Shown in pieces: positions 25,191 through 34,214 of a stretch of 64,000 nt of DNA (position 1 is the first letter of the stretch; every line of letters begins with the position of its first letter). The stretch spans positions 6,386,001 through 6,450,000 of the forward strand of contig OZ240210.1 in NCBI GenBank assembly GCA_965197495.1. Reading direction: 5' to 3'. A model generated the notes under the pieces. That model was not told the origin of the DNA. It made no database searches and worked only from the letters and a program-made list of their open reading frames with translations. The position numbers and the translations under genes were made by a program. This DNA is from SMYC01 sp965197495. GTDB lineage: Bacteria > Acidobacteriota > Vicinamibacteria > Marinacidobacterales > SMYC01.

Positions 25191-26324
25191 ATGGTGGCGG
25201 CCGAGGAGCTGGCGGGGCAGATTGGGCAGACGACGGAAGCCTGCGAGGCTCTGGGTGTGGCTCGTTCCACGCTGTATCGCAGGCGCCAGGTGACGCCCGA
25301 ACCGAAGCGGCGTCCTCGGCCGCACCGAGCCCTCGACGAGACTGAGCGCGAGGAAGTCCTCGGGGCCTTGCACAGTGAGCGGTTCGTCGACAAGGCGCCC
25401 GCCCAGGTGTGGGCCACGCTTCTGGACGAGGGAACCTACCTCTGCTCGATTCGCACGATGTATCGGATTTTGGAGGAGCACGGCGAGGTCCGAGAGCGCC
25501 GGAACCAACGGCGCCATCCGAACTACACGAAGCCGGAGCTGCTGGCCGAAGCGCCCAACCAGGTTTGGTCGTGGGATATTACGAAGCTTCGTGGCCCCGT
25601 CAAGTGGACCTACTACTACCTCTACGTCATCCTCGACATCTTCTCCCGCTACGTGGTTGGCTGGATGCTGGCTCACCGAGAAAGTGCGGCGCTCGCGCAA
25701 CGCCTCATCGCCGAGAGCTGTCGCAAGCAGGACATTGAACCCGACCAGCTCACCCTTCACGCGGACCGTGGCAGCTCGATGAGAAGCAAGCCCGTGGCTC
25801 TGCTCCTGGCTGACCTCGGAGTTACCAAGACCCACTCCAGACCTTACGTCTCGAACGACAATCCCTACTCCGAGTCCCAGTTCAAGACGATGAAGTACTG
25901 TCCTCAGTTTCCGAGCCGTTTTGGTTCCGCCGAAGACGGCCGGCTGTTCTGCGGCGGTTTCTTCGACTACTACAACTACGAGCACCGGCACTCAGGAATC
26001 GGCTTCATGACGCCGGCCGACGTTCACTATGGTCGCGCCGAACAGCTCACCACCGCTCGGCGCCAGATCCTTCTCGAAGCTCATCGGACTCATCCCGAAC
26101 GCTTCGTTCGCGGAACGCCACAACCTCCCGTTTTGCCTCCTCAGGCTTGGATCAACCCGCCGACGGAGAAAACGACGCTCCTGAATGCCGCACAAGCCAC
26201 TCTCGCGGCGGCGTCCATACCTGGGGTACCCCCTTTTTCTGCTCCACGAAACGAGATCTCGATCGATGCAGATGTGGACCGCACCGGCGCCACGAGCCTC
26301 CCGACGCTAATCGAGGCTCACTAA
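25191..26324 (+). CDS. IS3-family OrfB transposase, copy 1
   Basis: A 377-residue DDE transposase (rve fold): an HTH-like region (EACEALGVARSTLYRRR), then the catalytic Asp in WSWDITKLRGP, Asp in LHADRGSSM and Glu in YSESQFKTMKYCP. It joins and cuts the IS ends. In this copy the frame relation to orfA is altered by the one-base deletion, so translational coupling or frameshifting would not work as in copy 2. The ORF itself is intact. Confidence 0.85.
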   Translation: MVAAEELAGQIGQTTEACEALGVARSTLYRRRQVTPEPKRRPRPHRALDETEREEVLGALHSERFVDKAPAQVWATLLDEGTYLCSIRTMYRILEEHGEVRERRNQRRHPNYTKPELLAEAPNQVWSWDITKLRGPVKWTYYYLYVILDIFSRYVVGWMLAHRESAALAQRLIAESCRKQDIEPDQLTLHADRGSSMRSKPVALLLADLGVTKTHSRPYVSNDNPYSESQFKTMKYCPQFPSRFGSAEDGRLFCGGFFDYYNYEHRHSGIGFMTPADVHYGRAEQLTTARRQILLEAHRTHPERFVRGTPQPPVLPPQAWINPPTEKTTLLNAAQATLAAASIPGVPPFSAPRNEISIDADVDRTGATSLPTLIEAH

Positions 26325-26508
26325 ATGCAGCTCGCGAGTGTCTCAAAGTTGTTGACACGTACCGCCGCGAGTTCGTGAGGCTTCATAGCTATCGGTCAAC
26401 TGAGCCGGGTTCTCGATGCTTTCCGGTGCGAGGGCGGCTCAAACGCTGCGCAACCTAGTCTGCACCTAAAGCACTTTTGGCAGTTGCGGACGTCCGCACC
26501 TAAAAAAC

Positions 26509-27192
26509 TTAACTATTGATTTTAATGGGTTCTATTGGTCGGGGCGGCAGGATTTGAACCTGCGACCCCCTGATCCCGAACCAGGGGGTCTCTTCTTCGG
26601 CCCTCCGCGCGGCCCCGTCGTGCCGTTCTCGGCCAGGAAAAAAATCTCCAAACGCAGGGTGGCGTGCCGCGAGAAGTCTCGCCAGCTCACCCCGACGCGC
26701 TTTCTCTTTCATCCCTGCTTCCATCCGCAATTTCAGAACCTTCAACTCCACCACGCTCAGCGTTCCCTTGATGCCCAACACCAATTGGTCGTCCATCACG
26801 TTTAGGTCGTACACTTGCTCCTCGTCACCAAGCAAGCAGTCGAACAGACCACAGACTTCCATCAGGTGACAGAAATCTTTGTCCGTTCGGAACAGCCGGG
26901 ACAGTTCGCGGCTGAAGATGATCCCCACCTCTGCCAGCGCGACGGAAGCTATTACACTATCAAAGCCCGCTCGTGCGGCCGCACCCAAACTCGCACTGCG
27001 GCCCAAGTCGAGGTCGACTACCTCAACCTCCTTCCATCCCAATGCCTGGGCACGCTCCACCAAGGCGTATTGCAGTCTCTTACTCTCAAGGTTTTTCTTC
27101 ACTTGTGCGTCGCTTGATTGCCGGAGATAGACAATCGCCTTACGCGCCAGGTGCGACGCCGTGATCTTCAGATTCAAAAGACTCTCCATCAT
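26509..27192 (-). pseudogene. Serine recombinase, truncated after the catalytic domain
   Basis: The catalytic domain of a large serine recombinase: IVYLRQSSDAQVKKN holds the nucleophilic Ser, with LGRSASLGAAARAGFDSVI, FSRELSRLFR and GTLSVVELKVLKLR following. Homology stops near residue 180 (KARRGELARLL), before the long DNA-binding part. The frame then reads into unrelated DNA and through the proline-tRNA fragment (SQVQILPPRP is translated tRNA). The ATG at 27192 is preceded by AGGAGAGG. It is probably inactive as an integrase. Confidence 0.75.
26536..26585 (-). tRNA. Fragment: 3' part of a proline tRNA gene (anticodon CGG)
   Basis: The minus strand gives a complete anticodon stem-loop (CCTGG TTCGGGA TCAGG, with one G-U pair), a variable loop, a T arm (GCAGG TTCAAAT CCTGC) and the acceptor 3' strand CGCCCCG with ACCA. 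The D arm and acceptor 5' strand are missing and replaced by recombinase-linked DNA. It cannot fold into a tRNA. Such 3' fragments are classic attachment-site scars of integrative elements. Confidence 0.75.
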
Positions 27193-27325
27193 CACTTGCC
27201 TCTCCTTCCCATTCGTGAACTGCGACGATCCCCGCCGCCATCAGATAGACCAAATCCTCTCGAAGCCTTGCCTCGAGTGGAATCGGCTGCCCGTCCCGCA
27301 CGAGCTCCAGCAACATCTGCTTCAT
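27140..27325 (-). CDS. Small protein encoded upstream of the serine recombinase
   Basis: A 61-residue acidic protein starting at an ATG (27325) behind a strong GGGAGGAAGCG. It reads MKQMLLELVRDGQPIPLEAR, then LREDLVYLMAAGIVAVHEWEG. Small proteins of this shape often precede serine recombinases of mobile elements, and it overlaps the recombinase start by 53 bases. The function is unknown; an accessory role in recombination is a guess. Confidence 0.55.
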   Translation of the reverse strand: MKQMLLELVRDGQPIPLEARLREDLVYLMAAGIVAVHEWEGEASDDGESFESEDHGVAPGA

Positions 27326-27701
27326 CGCTTCCTCCCTCCGATGGGCTAGCGCCCGTCGGAGAGAGACTAACGCCAACGCCTTTCGACTCCGCCTCACACG
27401 CTTCACCCTCCGCAAGCAGAGCTGCAACGCGGAGCAGCGCGCGACAGCTGATCGTTGCTTGTGAACAAACGCGGATTCGACCCGCAGAGGAATCCAGCAT
27501 CCAGGAAGGAACCTTTTGGTCTGCTCCGATCGCCGGGTCTCGAACGGTAACCGCTCCATCACCGTGTGGCGGTGACCTGACCACTTCGAGTTCTTGTCCG
27601 TGAAGCGGATGAAATGGATAGTAGATCTTGACGGTGGAACTTATGGTACTTCGCGTGCGGTTGCGTTCATCCTCATACCCATTGCCTCGCCATGCTATGA
27701 A
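27326..27701. other. Non-coding stretch between recombinase genes and IS copy 3
   Basis: Two overlapping minus-strand frames pass through it but show no protein-like composition. I see no RNA gene, promoter or repeat that I can support. It ends at the right terminus of the inverted IS3 copy, where GAA (27699-27701) is the flanking triplet. Confidence 0.4.
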
Positions 27702-28913
27702 CGGTACGTGTCAACAACTTTGAGACACTCGCGAGCTGCATTTAGTGAGGCTCGATTAGCGTCGGGAGGCTCGTGGCGCCGGTGCAGTCCACATCTGCAT
27801 CGATCGAGATCTCGTTTCGTGGAGCAGAAAAAGGGGGTACCCCAGGTATGGACGCCGCCGCGAGATGTGGCTTGTGCGGCATTCAGGAGCGTCGTTTTCT
27901 CCGTCGGCGGGTTGATCCAAGCCTGAGGAGGCAAAACGGGAGGTTGTGGCGTTCAGCGAACGAAGCGTTCGGGATGAGTCCGATGAGCTTCGAGAAGGAT
28001 CTGGCGCCGAGCGGTGGTGAGCTGTTCGGCGCGACCATAGTGAACGTCGGCCGGCGTCATGAAGCCGATTCCTGAGTGCCGGTGCTCGTAGTTGTAGTAG
28101 TCGAAGAAACCGCCGCAGAACAGCCGGCCGTCTTCGGCGGAACCAAAACGGCTCGGAAACTGAGGACAGTACTTCATCGTCTTGAACTGGGACTCGGAGT
28201 AGGGATTGTCGTTCGAGACGTAAGGTCTGGAGTGGGTCTTGGTAACTCCGAGGTCAGCCAGGAGCAGAGCCACGGGCTTGCTTCTCATCGAGCTGCCACG
28301 GTCCGCGTGAAGGGTGAGCTGGTCGGGTTCAATGTCCTGCTTGCGACAGCTCTCGGCGATGAGGCGTTGCGCGAGCGCCGCACTTTCTCGGTGAGCCAGC
28401 ATCCAGCCAACCACGTAGCGGGAGAAGATGTCGAGGATGACGTAGAGGTAGTAGTAGGTCCACTTGACGGGGCCACGAAGCTTCGTAATATCCCACGACC
28501 AAACCTGGTTGGGCGCTTCGGCCAGCAGCGCCGGCTTCGTGTAGTTCGGATGGCGCCGTTGGTTCCGGCGCTCTCGGACCTCGCCGTGCTCCTCCAAAAT
28601 CCGATACATCGTGCGAATCGAGCAGAGGTAGGTTCCCTCGTCCAGAAGCGTGGCCCACACCTGGGCGGGCGCCTTGTCGACGAACCGCTCACAGTGCGAG
28701 GCCCCGAGGACTTCCTCGCGCTCAGTCTCGTCGAGGGCTCGGTGCGGCCGAGGACGCCGCTTCGGTTCGGGCGTCACCTGGCGCCTGCGATACAGCGTGG
28801 AACGAGCCACACCCAGAGCCTCGCAGGCTTCCGTCGTCTGCCCAATCTGCCCCGCCAGCTCCTCGGCCGCCACCATCAGTCGTTCTCGTAGCTGTCGAGT
28901 GGATTCAGGGGGA
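27702..28913 (-). mobile_element. IS3-family element, copy 3, inverted and truncated
   Basis: The right terminus (CGGTACGTGTCAACAACTTTG) is at 27702 on the plus strand. Identity to the other two copies runs to 28913 and stops abruptly inside the region just upstream of orfB, where ISL3 sequence begins. The left terminus and all of orfA are gone, so no second target duplication can be checked. It cannot move on its own. Confidence 0.85.
27742..28876 (-). pseudogene. IS3-family OrfB, copy 3, inactivated
   Basis: Nearly identical to the other two OrfB genes, with the same catalytic residues, but it is broken. A GGA codon after ERFVR has become TGA (about 27953-27955), and an extra T near 27870 shifts the frame further on, making the gene 1135 instead of 1134 bases. 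It also lacks its orfA and the left IS end. Confidence 0.85.
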
Positions 28914-29574
28914 AGGAGGAAGCCTCTGTGCGGGATTTGCGGACGAAAGGTCCGCAAGAACAAAGATCGCTACAATCGCTACTGGCGGCACTTGGACCTG
29001 TTCGGAGTCCGGACCTATCTACTCGATCCGACGAGTGGTATGTCGGCGGTGTGGAGTGGTCAGAGAAAAGGTGCCTTGGGCCGACAAGGGAAGCCGCTTT
29101 ACCAAAAGCTTCGAACAAGAGTAGCGTGGCTGGCACAGAGGACGGACGTCAGCGCCGTAGCGAACTATTTCCGAGTGACGTGGCGTTCGGTGCGACGGAT
29201 CATCCAGCGAGTGGTTGCCGAGCAGCGGGATGAGCGGCGCGAGCTCGATGGATTGCGGGTGATTGGGATGGACGAGATCAGCTACCGCAAACGCCACAAG
29301 TACTTAACAGTGGTAATAGACCATCTCAGCGGCCGGGTCGTCTGGGCGGGAAAGGAGCGCAAGGCCAAGACGCTGCTGCGGTTTTTCCGCAAGCTCGGAC
29401 CACAAAGAGCCGCGGAGCTCGAAGCGGTCAGCATGGACATGTGGGAGCCGTACATAACTGTCGTCGGCAAAAAGGCTCCTCAGGCACGGGTGATCTTTGA
29501 CCGCTTCCACATCGTCAAGCATCTGAACGAGGCCGTGGATAAGACCCGGCGCGAGCTGGTGCGCGAGCTCAAAG
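28914..29574 (+). pseudogene. ISL3-family transposase, N-terminal part (copy A), interrupted by IS3 copy 2
   Basis: It starts abruptly at the junction with IS3 copy 3 and so lacks about 40 N-terminal residues that are visible in the window-end copy (63715). It shows LCGICGRKVRKNKDRYNRY (zinc-finger-like), WRSVRRIIQRVV, the catalytic Asp in VIGMDEISYRKRHKYL and Asp in FDRFHIVKHLNEAVDKTRR. Between about 29016 and 29118 the conserved sequence (IRRVVCRRCGVVREKVPWA) lies in another frame, so two compensating shifts are present. The gene then breaks at the IS3 insertion. Confidence 0.8.
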
Positions 29575-29645
29575 CCCTCTGTGCCAACATCGCTGAGACA
29601 CTTCGCCCCTTGAAATTAGTGTAGAGGGCGGAGGAGGATCAATGC

Positions 29646-30113
29646 ATGAGTATGTTGATTGAGAGAGAGACCTCGGCGGGATCGGAGGGAGCCCGTAGGG
29701 CGACTGGAGATCCCGCCGGCCGCGATGCGGCGGGGGTCCCGGATCCCGAAGTGAGCGAGCAAGCGAAGCGTCGACGCTTTACCGCGGAGTACAAGCTGCG
29801 GATAGTGCGTGAGGCCGATGCCTGCAAGGGTGACGGTGACGTTGCTGCTCTTCTGCGTCGAGAGGGCCTGTACTCGTCGCATTTATCGAGTTGGCGCCGC
29901 CAACGTGACGAGGTCGCCAAAGCGGGGTTGGCGTCGAGAAAGCGAGGCCGGAAGGCAAAGGCCGAGGATCCACGGGTCAAGGAGCTCGAGCGCGAGAACG
30001 CCCGGCTCCAACGTCGCCTGGCTCGGGTGGAGACGATGTTGGAGACCCAAAAAAAAACCTCCGAATTACTGGGGGTCCCCCTGAATCCACTCGACAGCTA
30101 CGAGAACGACTGA
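29646..30113 (+). CDS. IS3-family OrfA, copy 2
   Basis: A 155-residue OrfA with the helix-turn-helix and coiled coil described for copy 1, here with its proper tail: ETQKKTSELLGVPL and NPLDSYEND. Its TGA overlaps the ATG of orfB (TGATG at 30111-30115), which allows translational coupling. The A9 run at 30050-30058 could also permit a -1 frameshift into the orfB frame, which is open from that point. Either would supply the transposase. Confidence 0.88.
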   Translation: MSMLIERETSAGSEGARRATGDPAGRDAAGVPDPEVSEQAKRRRFTAEYKLRIVREADACKGDGDVAALLRREGLYSSHLSSWRRQRDEVAKAGLASRKRGRKAKAEDPRVKELERENARLQRRLARVETMLETQKKTSELLGVPLNPLDSYEND

Positions 30114-31246
30114 TGGTGGCGGCCGAGGAGCTGGCGGGGCAGATTGGGCAGACGACGGAAGCCTGCGAGGCTCTGGGTGTGGCTCGTTCCACGCTGTATC
30201 GCAGGCGCCAGGTGACGCCCGAACCGAAGCGGCGTCCTCGGCCGCACCGAGCCCTCGACGAGACTGAGCGCGAGGAAGTCCTCGGGGCCTTGCACTGTGA
30301 GCGGTTCGTCGACAAGGCGCCCGCCCAGGTGTGGGCCACGCTTCTGGACGAGGGAACCTACCTCTGCTCGATTCGCACGATGTATCGGATTTTGGAGGAG
30401 CACGGCGAGGTCCGAGAGCGCCGGAACCAACGGCGCCATCCGAACTACACGAAGCCGGAGCTGCTGGCCGAAGCGCCCAACCAGGTTTGGTCGTGGGATA
30501 TTACGAAGCTTCGTGGCCCCGTCAAGTGGACCTACTACTACCTCTACGTCATCCTCGACATCTTCTCCCGCTACGTGGTTGGCTGGATGCTGGCTCACCG
30601 AGAAAGTGCGGCGCTCGCGCAACGCCTCATCGCCGAGAGCTGTCGCAAGCAGGACATTGAACCCGACCAGCTCACCCTTCACGCGGACCGTGGCAGCTCG
30701 ATGAGAAGCAAGCCCGTGGCTCTGCTCCTGGCTGACCTCGGAGTTACCAAGACCCACTCCAGACCTTACGTCTCGAACGACAATCCCTACTCCGAGTCCC
30801 AGTTCAAGACGATGAAGTACTGTCCTCAGTTTCCGAGCCGTTTTGGTTCCGCCGAAGACGGCCGGCTGTTCTGCGGCGGTTTCTTCGACTACTACAACTA
30901 CGAGCACCGGCACTCAGGAATCGGCTTCATGACGCCGGCCGACGTTCACTATGGTCGCGCCGAACAGCTCACCACCGCTCGGCGCCAGATCCTTCTCGAA
31001 GCTCATCGGACTCATCCCGAACGCTTCGTTCGCGGAACGCCACAACCTCCCGTTTTGCCTCCTCAGGCTTGGATCAACTCGCCGACGGAGAAAACGACGC
31101 TCCTGAATGCCGCACAAGCCACTCTCGCGGCGGCGTCCATACCTGGGGTACCCCCTTTTTCTGCTCCACGAAACGAGATCTCGATCGATGCAGATGTGGA
31201 CCGCACCGGCGCCACGAGCCTCCCGACGCTAATCGAGGCTCACTAA
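30113..31246 (+). CDS. IS3-family OrfB transposase, copy 2
   Basis: A 377-residue DDE transposase essentially identical to copy 1, with the same Asp, Asp, Glu triad (WDITKLRGP, ADRGSS, SESQFKTM). The start ATG overlaps the orfA stop. Of the three copies in the window, only this one has intact genes in their normal relation and two intact ends, so it is the candidate source copy. Confidence 0.9.
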   Translation: MVAAEELAGQIGQTTEACEALGVARSTLYRRRQVTPEPKRRPRPHRALDETEREEVLGALHCERFVDKAPAQVWATLLDEGTYLCSIRTMYRILEEHGEVRERRNQRRHPNYTKPELLAEAPNQVWSWDITKLRGPVKWTYYYLYVILDIFSRYVVGWMLAHRESAALAQRLIAESCRKQDIEPDQLTLHADRGSSMRSKPVALLLADLGVTKTHSRPYVSNDNPYSESQFKTMKYCPQFPSRFGSAEDGRLFCGGFFDYYNYEHRHSGIGFMTPADVHYGRAEQLTTARRQILLEAHRTHPERFVRGTPQPPVLPPQAWINSPTEKTTLLNAAQATLAAASIPGVPPFSAPRNEISIDADVDRTGATSLPTLIEAH

Positions 31247-31286
31247 ATGCAGCTCGCGAGTGTCTCAAAGTTGTTGACACGTACCG

Positions 31287-31732
31287 AAGGGACTGCCCGG
31301 CGCAACCTCAAGAACACCAAGTTTCCCCTTCTCAAGGCCAAACACAACCGCAGCGCGAAAGACAAACGGGTGCTCCGCGAGCAGGTGCGAGCTAATCGTC
31401 GCCTCTACCGCGCCATGCTTCTGCGCGACGACTTCATGGACCTCTACACCTACAAAACCGAGACATGGGCCAAGAAGTTTCTCCGAGGATGGCTGCGGCG
31501 CGCTATGAGCTCGAGGATAGAGCCCGTCAAACGCGCGGCGAAGATGATCCGCAGCCACTTCGATGGCGTCATCGCGTGGGTCACGTGGAGACTCAGCAAC
31601 GGCCGACTCGAAGGAATGAACAACAAAATCCGGCTGCTGAGCCACCGCAGCTTTGGACTCCACTCTGCCGAAGCTCTCATCAGTCTCGTCTACCTAAACT
31701 GTGGCGGTCTCACCCTCAAGAGGATCCACTGA
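31287..31732 (+). pseudogene. ISL3-family transposase, C-terminal part (copy A)
   Basis: It continues the interrupted transposase after IS3 copy 2: GTARRNLKNTKFPLLKAKHN, then the region with the third catalytic residue, RLEGMNNKIRLLSHRSFG (Glu), and ends GGLTLKRIH. It joins the N-terminal part in the same frame once the IS3 element and one AAG are removed. The right ISL3 terminus should lie in about 31733-31788, but I could not define it. Confidence 0.85.
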
Positions 31733-31788
31733 AATGGCAGGAGAGGCAACTTATTTAACACTATTTGTACGATGCCATTCAAGTCGGA

Positions 31789-32676
31789 TCAACCGTAGCG
31801 GCGTTTGATGAAGTGCTCCCAATCGCGGATGAGCCCACGGACATCGTGGCCGACAATCCGCCGCAACACGGAATCCACGTCCTCGCCCTCACCGAGCGCG
31901 GTCAGGATGTCGCGGATGCCCCCCATACCGCGTTGTTGAATCACGTAGTCGACCATCGAGGACGCGGCCGGGTAGAACATACGTGGATCGCATCGCGTGG
32001 TGGGCAGAGTTGCGATATCCCCGGCTTCCGCACCCCAATCCTCCAAGCCGTTCACATAAGTCAAGGCCTCGCGGAATCGGCGGGCACGAATCTTTTGCCC
32101 AGCCAGAAGAAAATGCGCCGCCAAGACATATTCTCGCAGCCATTCGACATCGGGATATTCGCGCGCCAGAGACTCGGCCCGATCGAGAAGCGCAGGGTTC
32201 ACGCTCTGGCGAGTCAGATCGGGAAGCCGCGGGATCGGTGAGCTCGGCCCGGGCTCGGACGCCCTGATGACATCAGGCTCGGAGCTCTCAGAAGGCAGCC
32301 CACTCAAGACCAGAGCCTGAGCGCCGGGCGCGACAGGCGCGACGGGCACTTCAGGGCCTTCGACGCCTTCGACGACGACCGGTTCAGCGGCGGATCGAGG
32401 CTCACTCGAGGGGCCCGCCGAAGTTTCCGGCGAGCCTTTCGACGGTTTGTACTGCTCGTAGAGCTGTAAGCCGTAATACGCCGCCCCCGACAGGAGTACC
32501 GACATGACGACGACATTGAACAGGACCGACCCCCGCGACGGCTCCGGCGTCACGTGAAGCTGTGGCCGGGGGCGCGGCGCTCGCTCGCGCCCGAGCTTGC
32601 CGAACACGACACCGCATTTTGGACAGGAAGCGTCGCTCGAAGGCACATCCTGAAATCCGCACTTGGGACAGTTCAC
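31789..32676 (-). CDS. Zinc-ribbon membrane protein with peptidase-MA-like C-terminus
   Basis: A 295-residue protein. MNCPKCGFQDV plus ASCPKCGVVFGK form a zinc ribbon, then one membrane helix at about residues 50-68 (LFNVVVMSVLLSGAAYYGL) and a Pro/Ser/Glu-rich linker to about 140. The C-terminal SSMVDYVIQQRGMGGIRDIL and IRDWEHFIKRRYG resemble the tail of gluzincin peptidase-MA proteins, but no HExxH is present, so it is not a peptidase as it stands. The function is unknown. It lies just outside the mobile island. Confidence 0.6.
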   Translation of the reverse strand: MNCPKCGFQDVPSSDASCPKCGVVFGKLGRERAPRPRPQLHVTPEPSRGSVLFNVVVMSVLLSGAAYYGLQLYEQYKPSKGSPETSAGPSSEPRSAAEPVVVEGVEGPEVPVAPVAPGAQALVLSGLPSESSEPDVIRASEPGPSSPIPRLPDLTRQSVNPALLDRAESLAREYPDVEWLREYVLAAHFLLAGQKIRARRFREALTYVNGLEDWGAEAGDIATLPTTRCDPRMFYPAASSMVDYVIQQRGMGGIRDILTALGEGEDVDSVLRRIVGHDVRGLIRDWEHFIKRRYG

Positions 32677-32748
32677 CGTAGCCTCACCCTATTAGATTCT
32701 CGTTTTGATGGCGTTGGCGTTGGTGTTCTCACTGCTACGACGAGCCGT

Positions 32749-33924
32749 TCACACGCGCGTTACGAATTTTCCTTCGCGCAAATCCGTCACCGTGTCTCGA
32801 AGGACTTGCGCAAAGACTTCGATATCCTCCTCTCTAGTGTAGCGCCCCAAGCTAACGCGGATCGAGCCTCGGATCTGTTCAGTCGAAAGCCTCAGTCCTG
32901 CCAGCACATGGGACGGCTTGACCGCGCCTTCATCGCAAGCCGCGCCCGCGGAAACGGCGTAACCTGCTTCGTCGAGGGCGAGAACGAGAGCCTCGCCATC
33001 CAAACTGTCGAAACGAAAATTCACCGTGTTCGGCGTCCTCCGCGACGCCCCCTCACCGTTTACATGGCTTTTGCTGATGGACGACAGCACACTTCGCTCG
33101 AGCGCGTCACGGTAGGTCGCGAGCCGCTTCGACTCGGTCGGCAGAAGCTTGTCGACTTGCCTCGCGGCCTCCGCGAGCCCTACGATGCCCGCGACGTTCT
33201 CCGTGCCGGGCCTGCGGCCGCGTTCCTGCCCCCCTCCGCGAAAAACCGGCTCGAACGGTGTGCCTTCGCGAACGTAAAGGGCCCCGACGCCCCTTGGACC
33301 ATAGAACTTGTGGCCCGATATCGCAAGCATATCGACGCCGAGCTCCCGGACGTCGAGCGGAATCTTTCCACATGCCTGTACGGCGTCCGTATGGAAAAGC
33401 GCCCCCGCATCGTGGGCCACCGTCGTGAGCTCACCCACGGGTTGTACAACCCCGGTCTCGTTATTCGTCACCATGATGGAAACGAGAAGAGTGTCCTCGC
33501 GGAGTGCGCCTCTAAGTCTATCGGGCGTCAGCTCGCCTCTTTCGTCGACCTCCACGATGGTCACAGGCCAATCCCGGCGCTCGAGCTCCTCGATGACTTG
33601 GAGCACCGCATGGTGCTCCACATTCGAAGTCACGATGTGACGGCGCCCGTCGTCTCGGCGCGCGGCCACAGCACCGAGAAGCGCGAGATTGCCGGCCTCC
33701 GTTCCCCCGCTGGTGAACACCAACTCTTCAGGCCTCGCCCCTAAGAAAGAGGCAAAGGCATCGGTCGATTCGATGAGGGCCTCTTTTGCGGGACGCCCGA
33801 ACCCGTGAATGCTCGACGGGTTGCCGAAGTGTTCAGAGAGAAATGGCAACATCGCCTCGAGCGCTTCGGGCGCGAGAGGTGTTGTCGCGTTGTAGTCTAA
33901 GTAAACTCGATCAGCATTCAGCAT
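32749..33924 (-). CDS. Cysteine desulfurase (NifS/IscS type)
   Basis: A PLP enzyme that takes sulfur from cysteine for Fe-S clusters and thio-cofactors. VYLDYNATTPL opens the fold, His sits in SNVEHHAVLQ, the PLP Lys in ISGHKFYGPRG, and the sulfur-carrying Cys in SAGAACDEGAVKPSHVL. The ATG at 33924 (MLNADRVYLDYN) gives 391 residues, the family length; starts at 33948 and 33987 only add unconserved residues. No iscU or iscA lies nearby. Confidence 0.92.
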   Translation of the reverse strand: MLNADRVYLDYNATTPLAPEALEAMLPFLSEHFGNPSSIHGFGRPAKEALIESTDAFASFLGARPEELVFTSGGTEAGNLALLGAVAARRDDGRRHIVTSNVEHHAVLQVIEELERRDWPVTIVEVDERGELTPDRLRGALREDTLLVSIMVTNNETGVVQPVGELTTVAHDAGALFHTDAVQACGKIPLDVRELGVDMLAISGHKFYGPRGVGALYVREGTPFEPVFRGGGQERGRRPGTENVAGIVGLAEAARQVDKLLPTESKRLATYRDALERSVLSSISKSHVNGEGASRRTPNTVNFRFDSLDGEALVLALDEAGYAVSAGAACDEGAVKPSHVLAGLRLSTEQIRGSIRVSLGRYTREEDIEVFAQVLRDTVTDLREGKFVTRV

Positions 33925-34214
33925 TCGGCTTTCACGCGTTTCGTGCATGGTTGGTGGCGCTAAGGGCCCGCGCAAGAATAACTTCACATTTTGGGACGTC
34001 GCATCCGGTCTGGTTGCGTTGCTCGTCTTTTATGTATCAGGCATAGATCTGGATATTATTCGCTCCTCACGCCTTGCCAGCCGGGCGCCCTTTATTAGAC
34101 GGGGCCCGAAAATACGAACTTATTCTTGCGCGGACCCTAGTCTCTGTCTTTTCTAGCATAGATTTTACGCGGGGACCAGAGACACCGGCATTTCCATGTG
34201 CTAGCATATTTCTA

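Larger units (their letters stand above)
24654..26364 (+). mobile_element. IS3-family element, copy 1
   Basis: A 1711-bp element bounded by CCCTCTGTGCC at the left and ...GTTGACACGTACCG at the right. The two 28-bp ends match as inverted repeats at 20 of 28 positions, and CCG is duplicated on both sides (24651-24653 and 26365-26367). It carries orfA and orfB. It is one base shorter than copy 2 because a C is missing just before the A9 run at about 25127. It lies between the two proline-tRNA fragments. Confidence 0.88.
29575..31286 (+). mobile_element. IS3-family element, copy 2, inserted in the ISL3 transposase gene
   Basis: A 1712-bp complete element with the same 28-bp imperfect inverted ends as copy 1. 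The target triplet AAG is present on both sides (29572-29574 and 31287-31289). Removing the element plus one AAG rejoins the ISL3 transposase in frame (VRELK followed by GTARRNLKNTKF). This is the best-preserved copy, with both genes open. Confidence 0.92.

Noticed and set aside
26536..26585. Functional proline tRNA gene
   Set aside because: Only the anticodon arm, T arm and 3' acceptor strand are present; the D arm and 5' acceptor strand are missing, so it cannot fold.
28076..28891. 271-codon plus-strand frame over the inverted IS3 copy, repeated as antisense frames over copies 1 and 2
   Set aside because: It recurs only because the IS recurs; it is the antisense shadow of the transposase gene.
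32749..33924. Part of an isc or suf Fe-S cluster operon
   Set aside because: Neighbouring genes are a zinc-ribbon membrane protein and an enoyl-CoA hydratase; no scaffold or carrier gene is adjacent.
33947..34156. 69-codon frame with a hydrophobic stretch divergent from the cysteine desulfurase
   Set aside because: It overlaps the possible start region of the desulfurase, has no clear ribosome site and ends in an unstructured tail. Not enough support.
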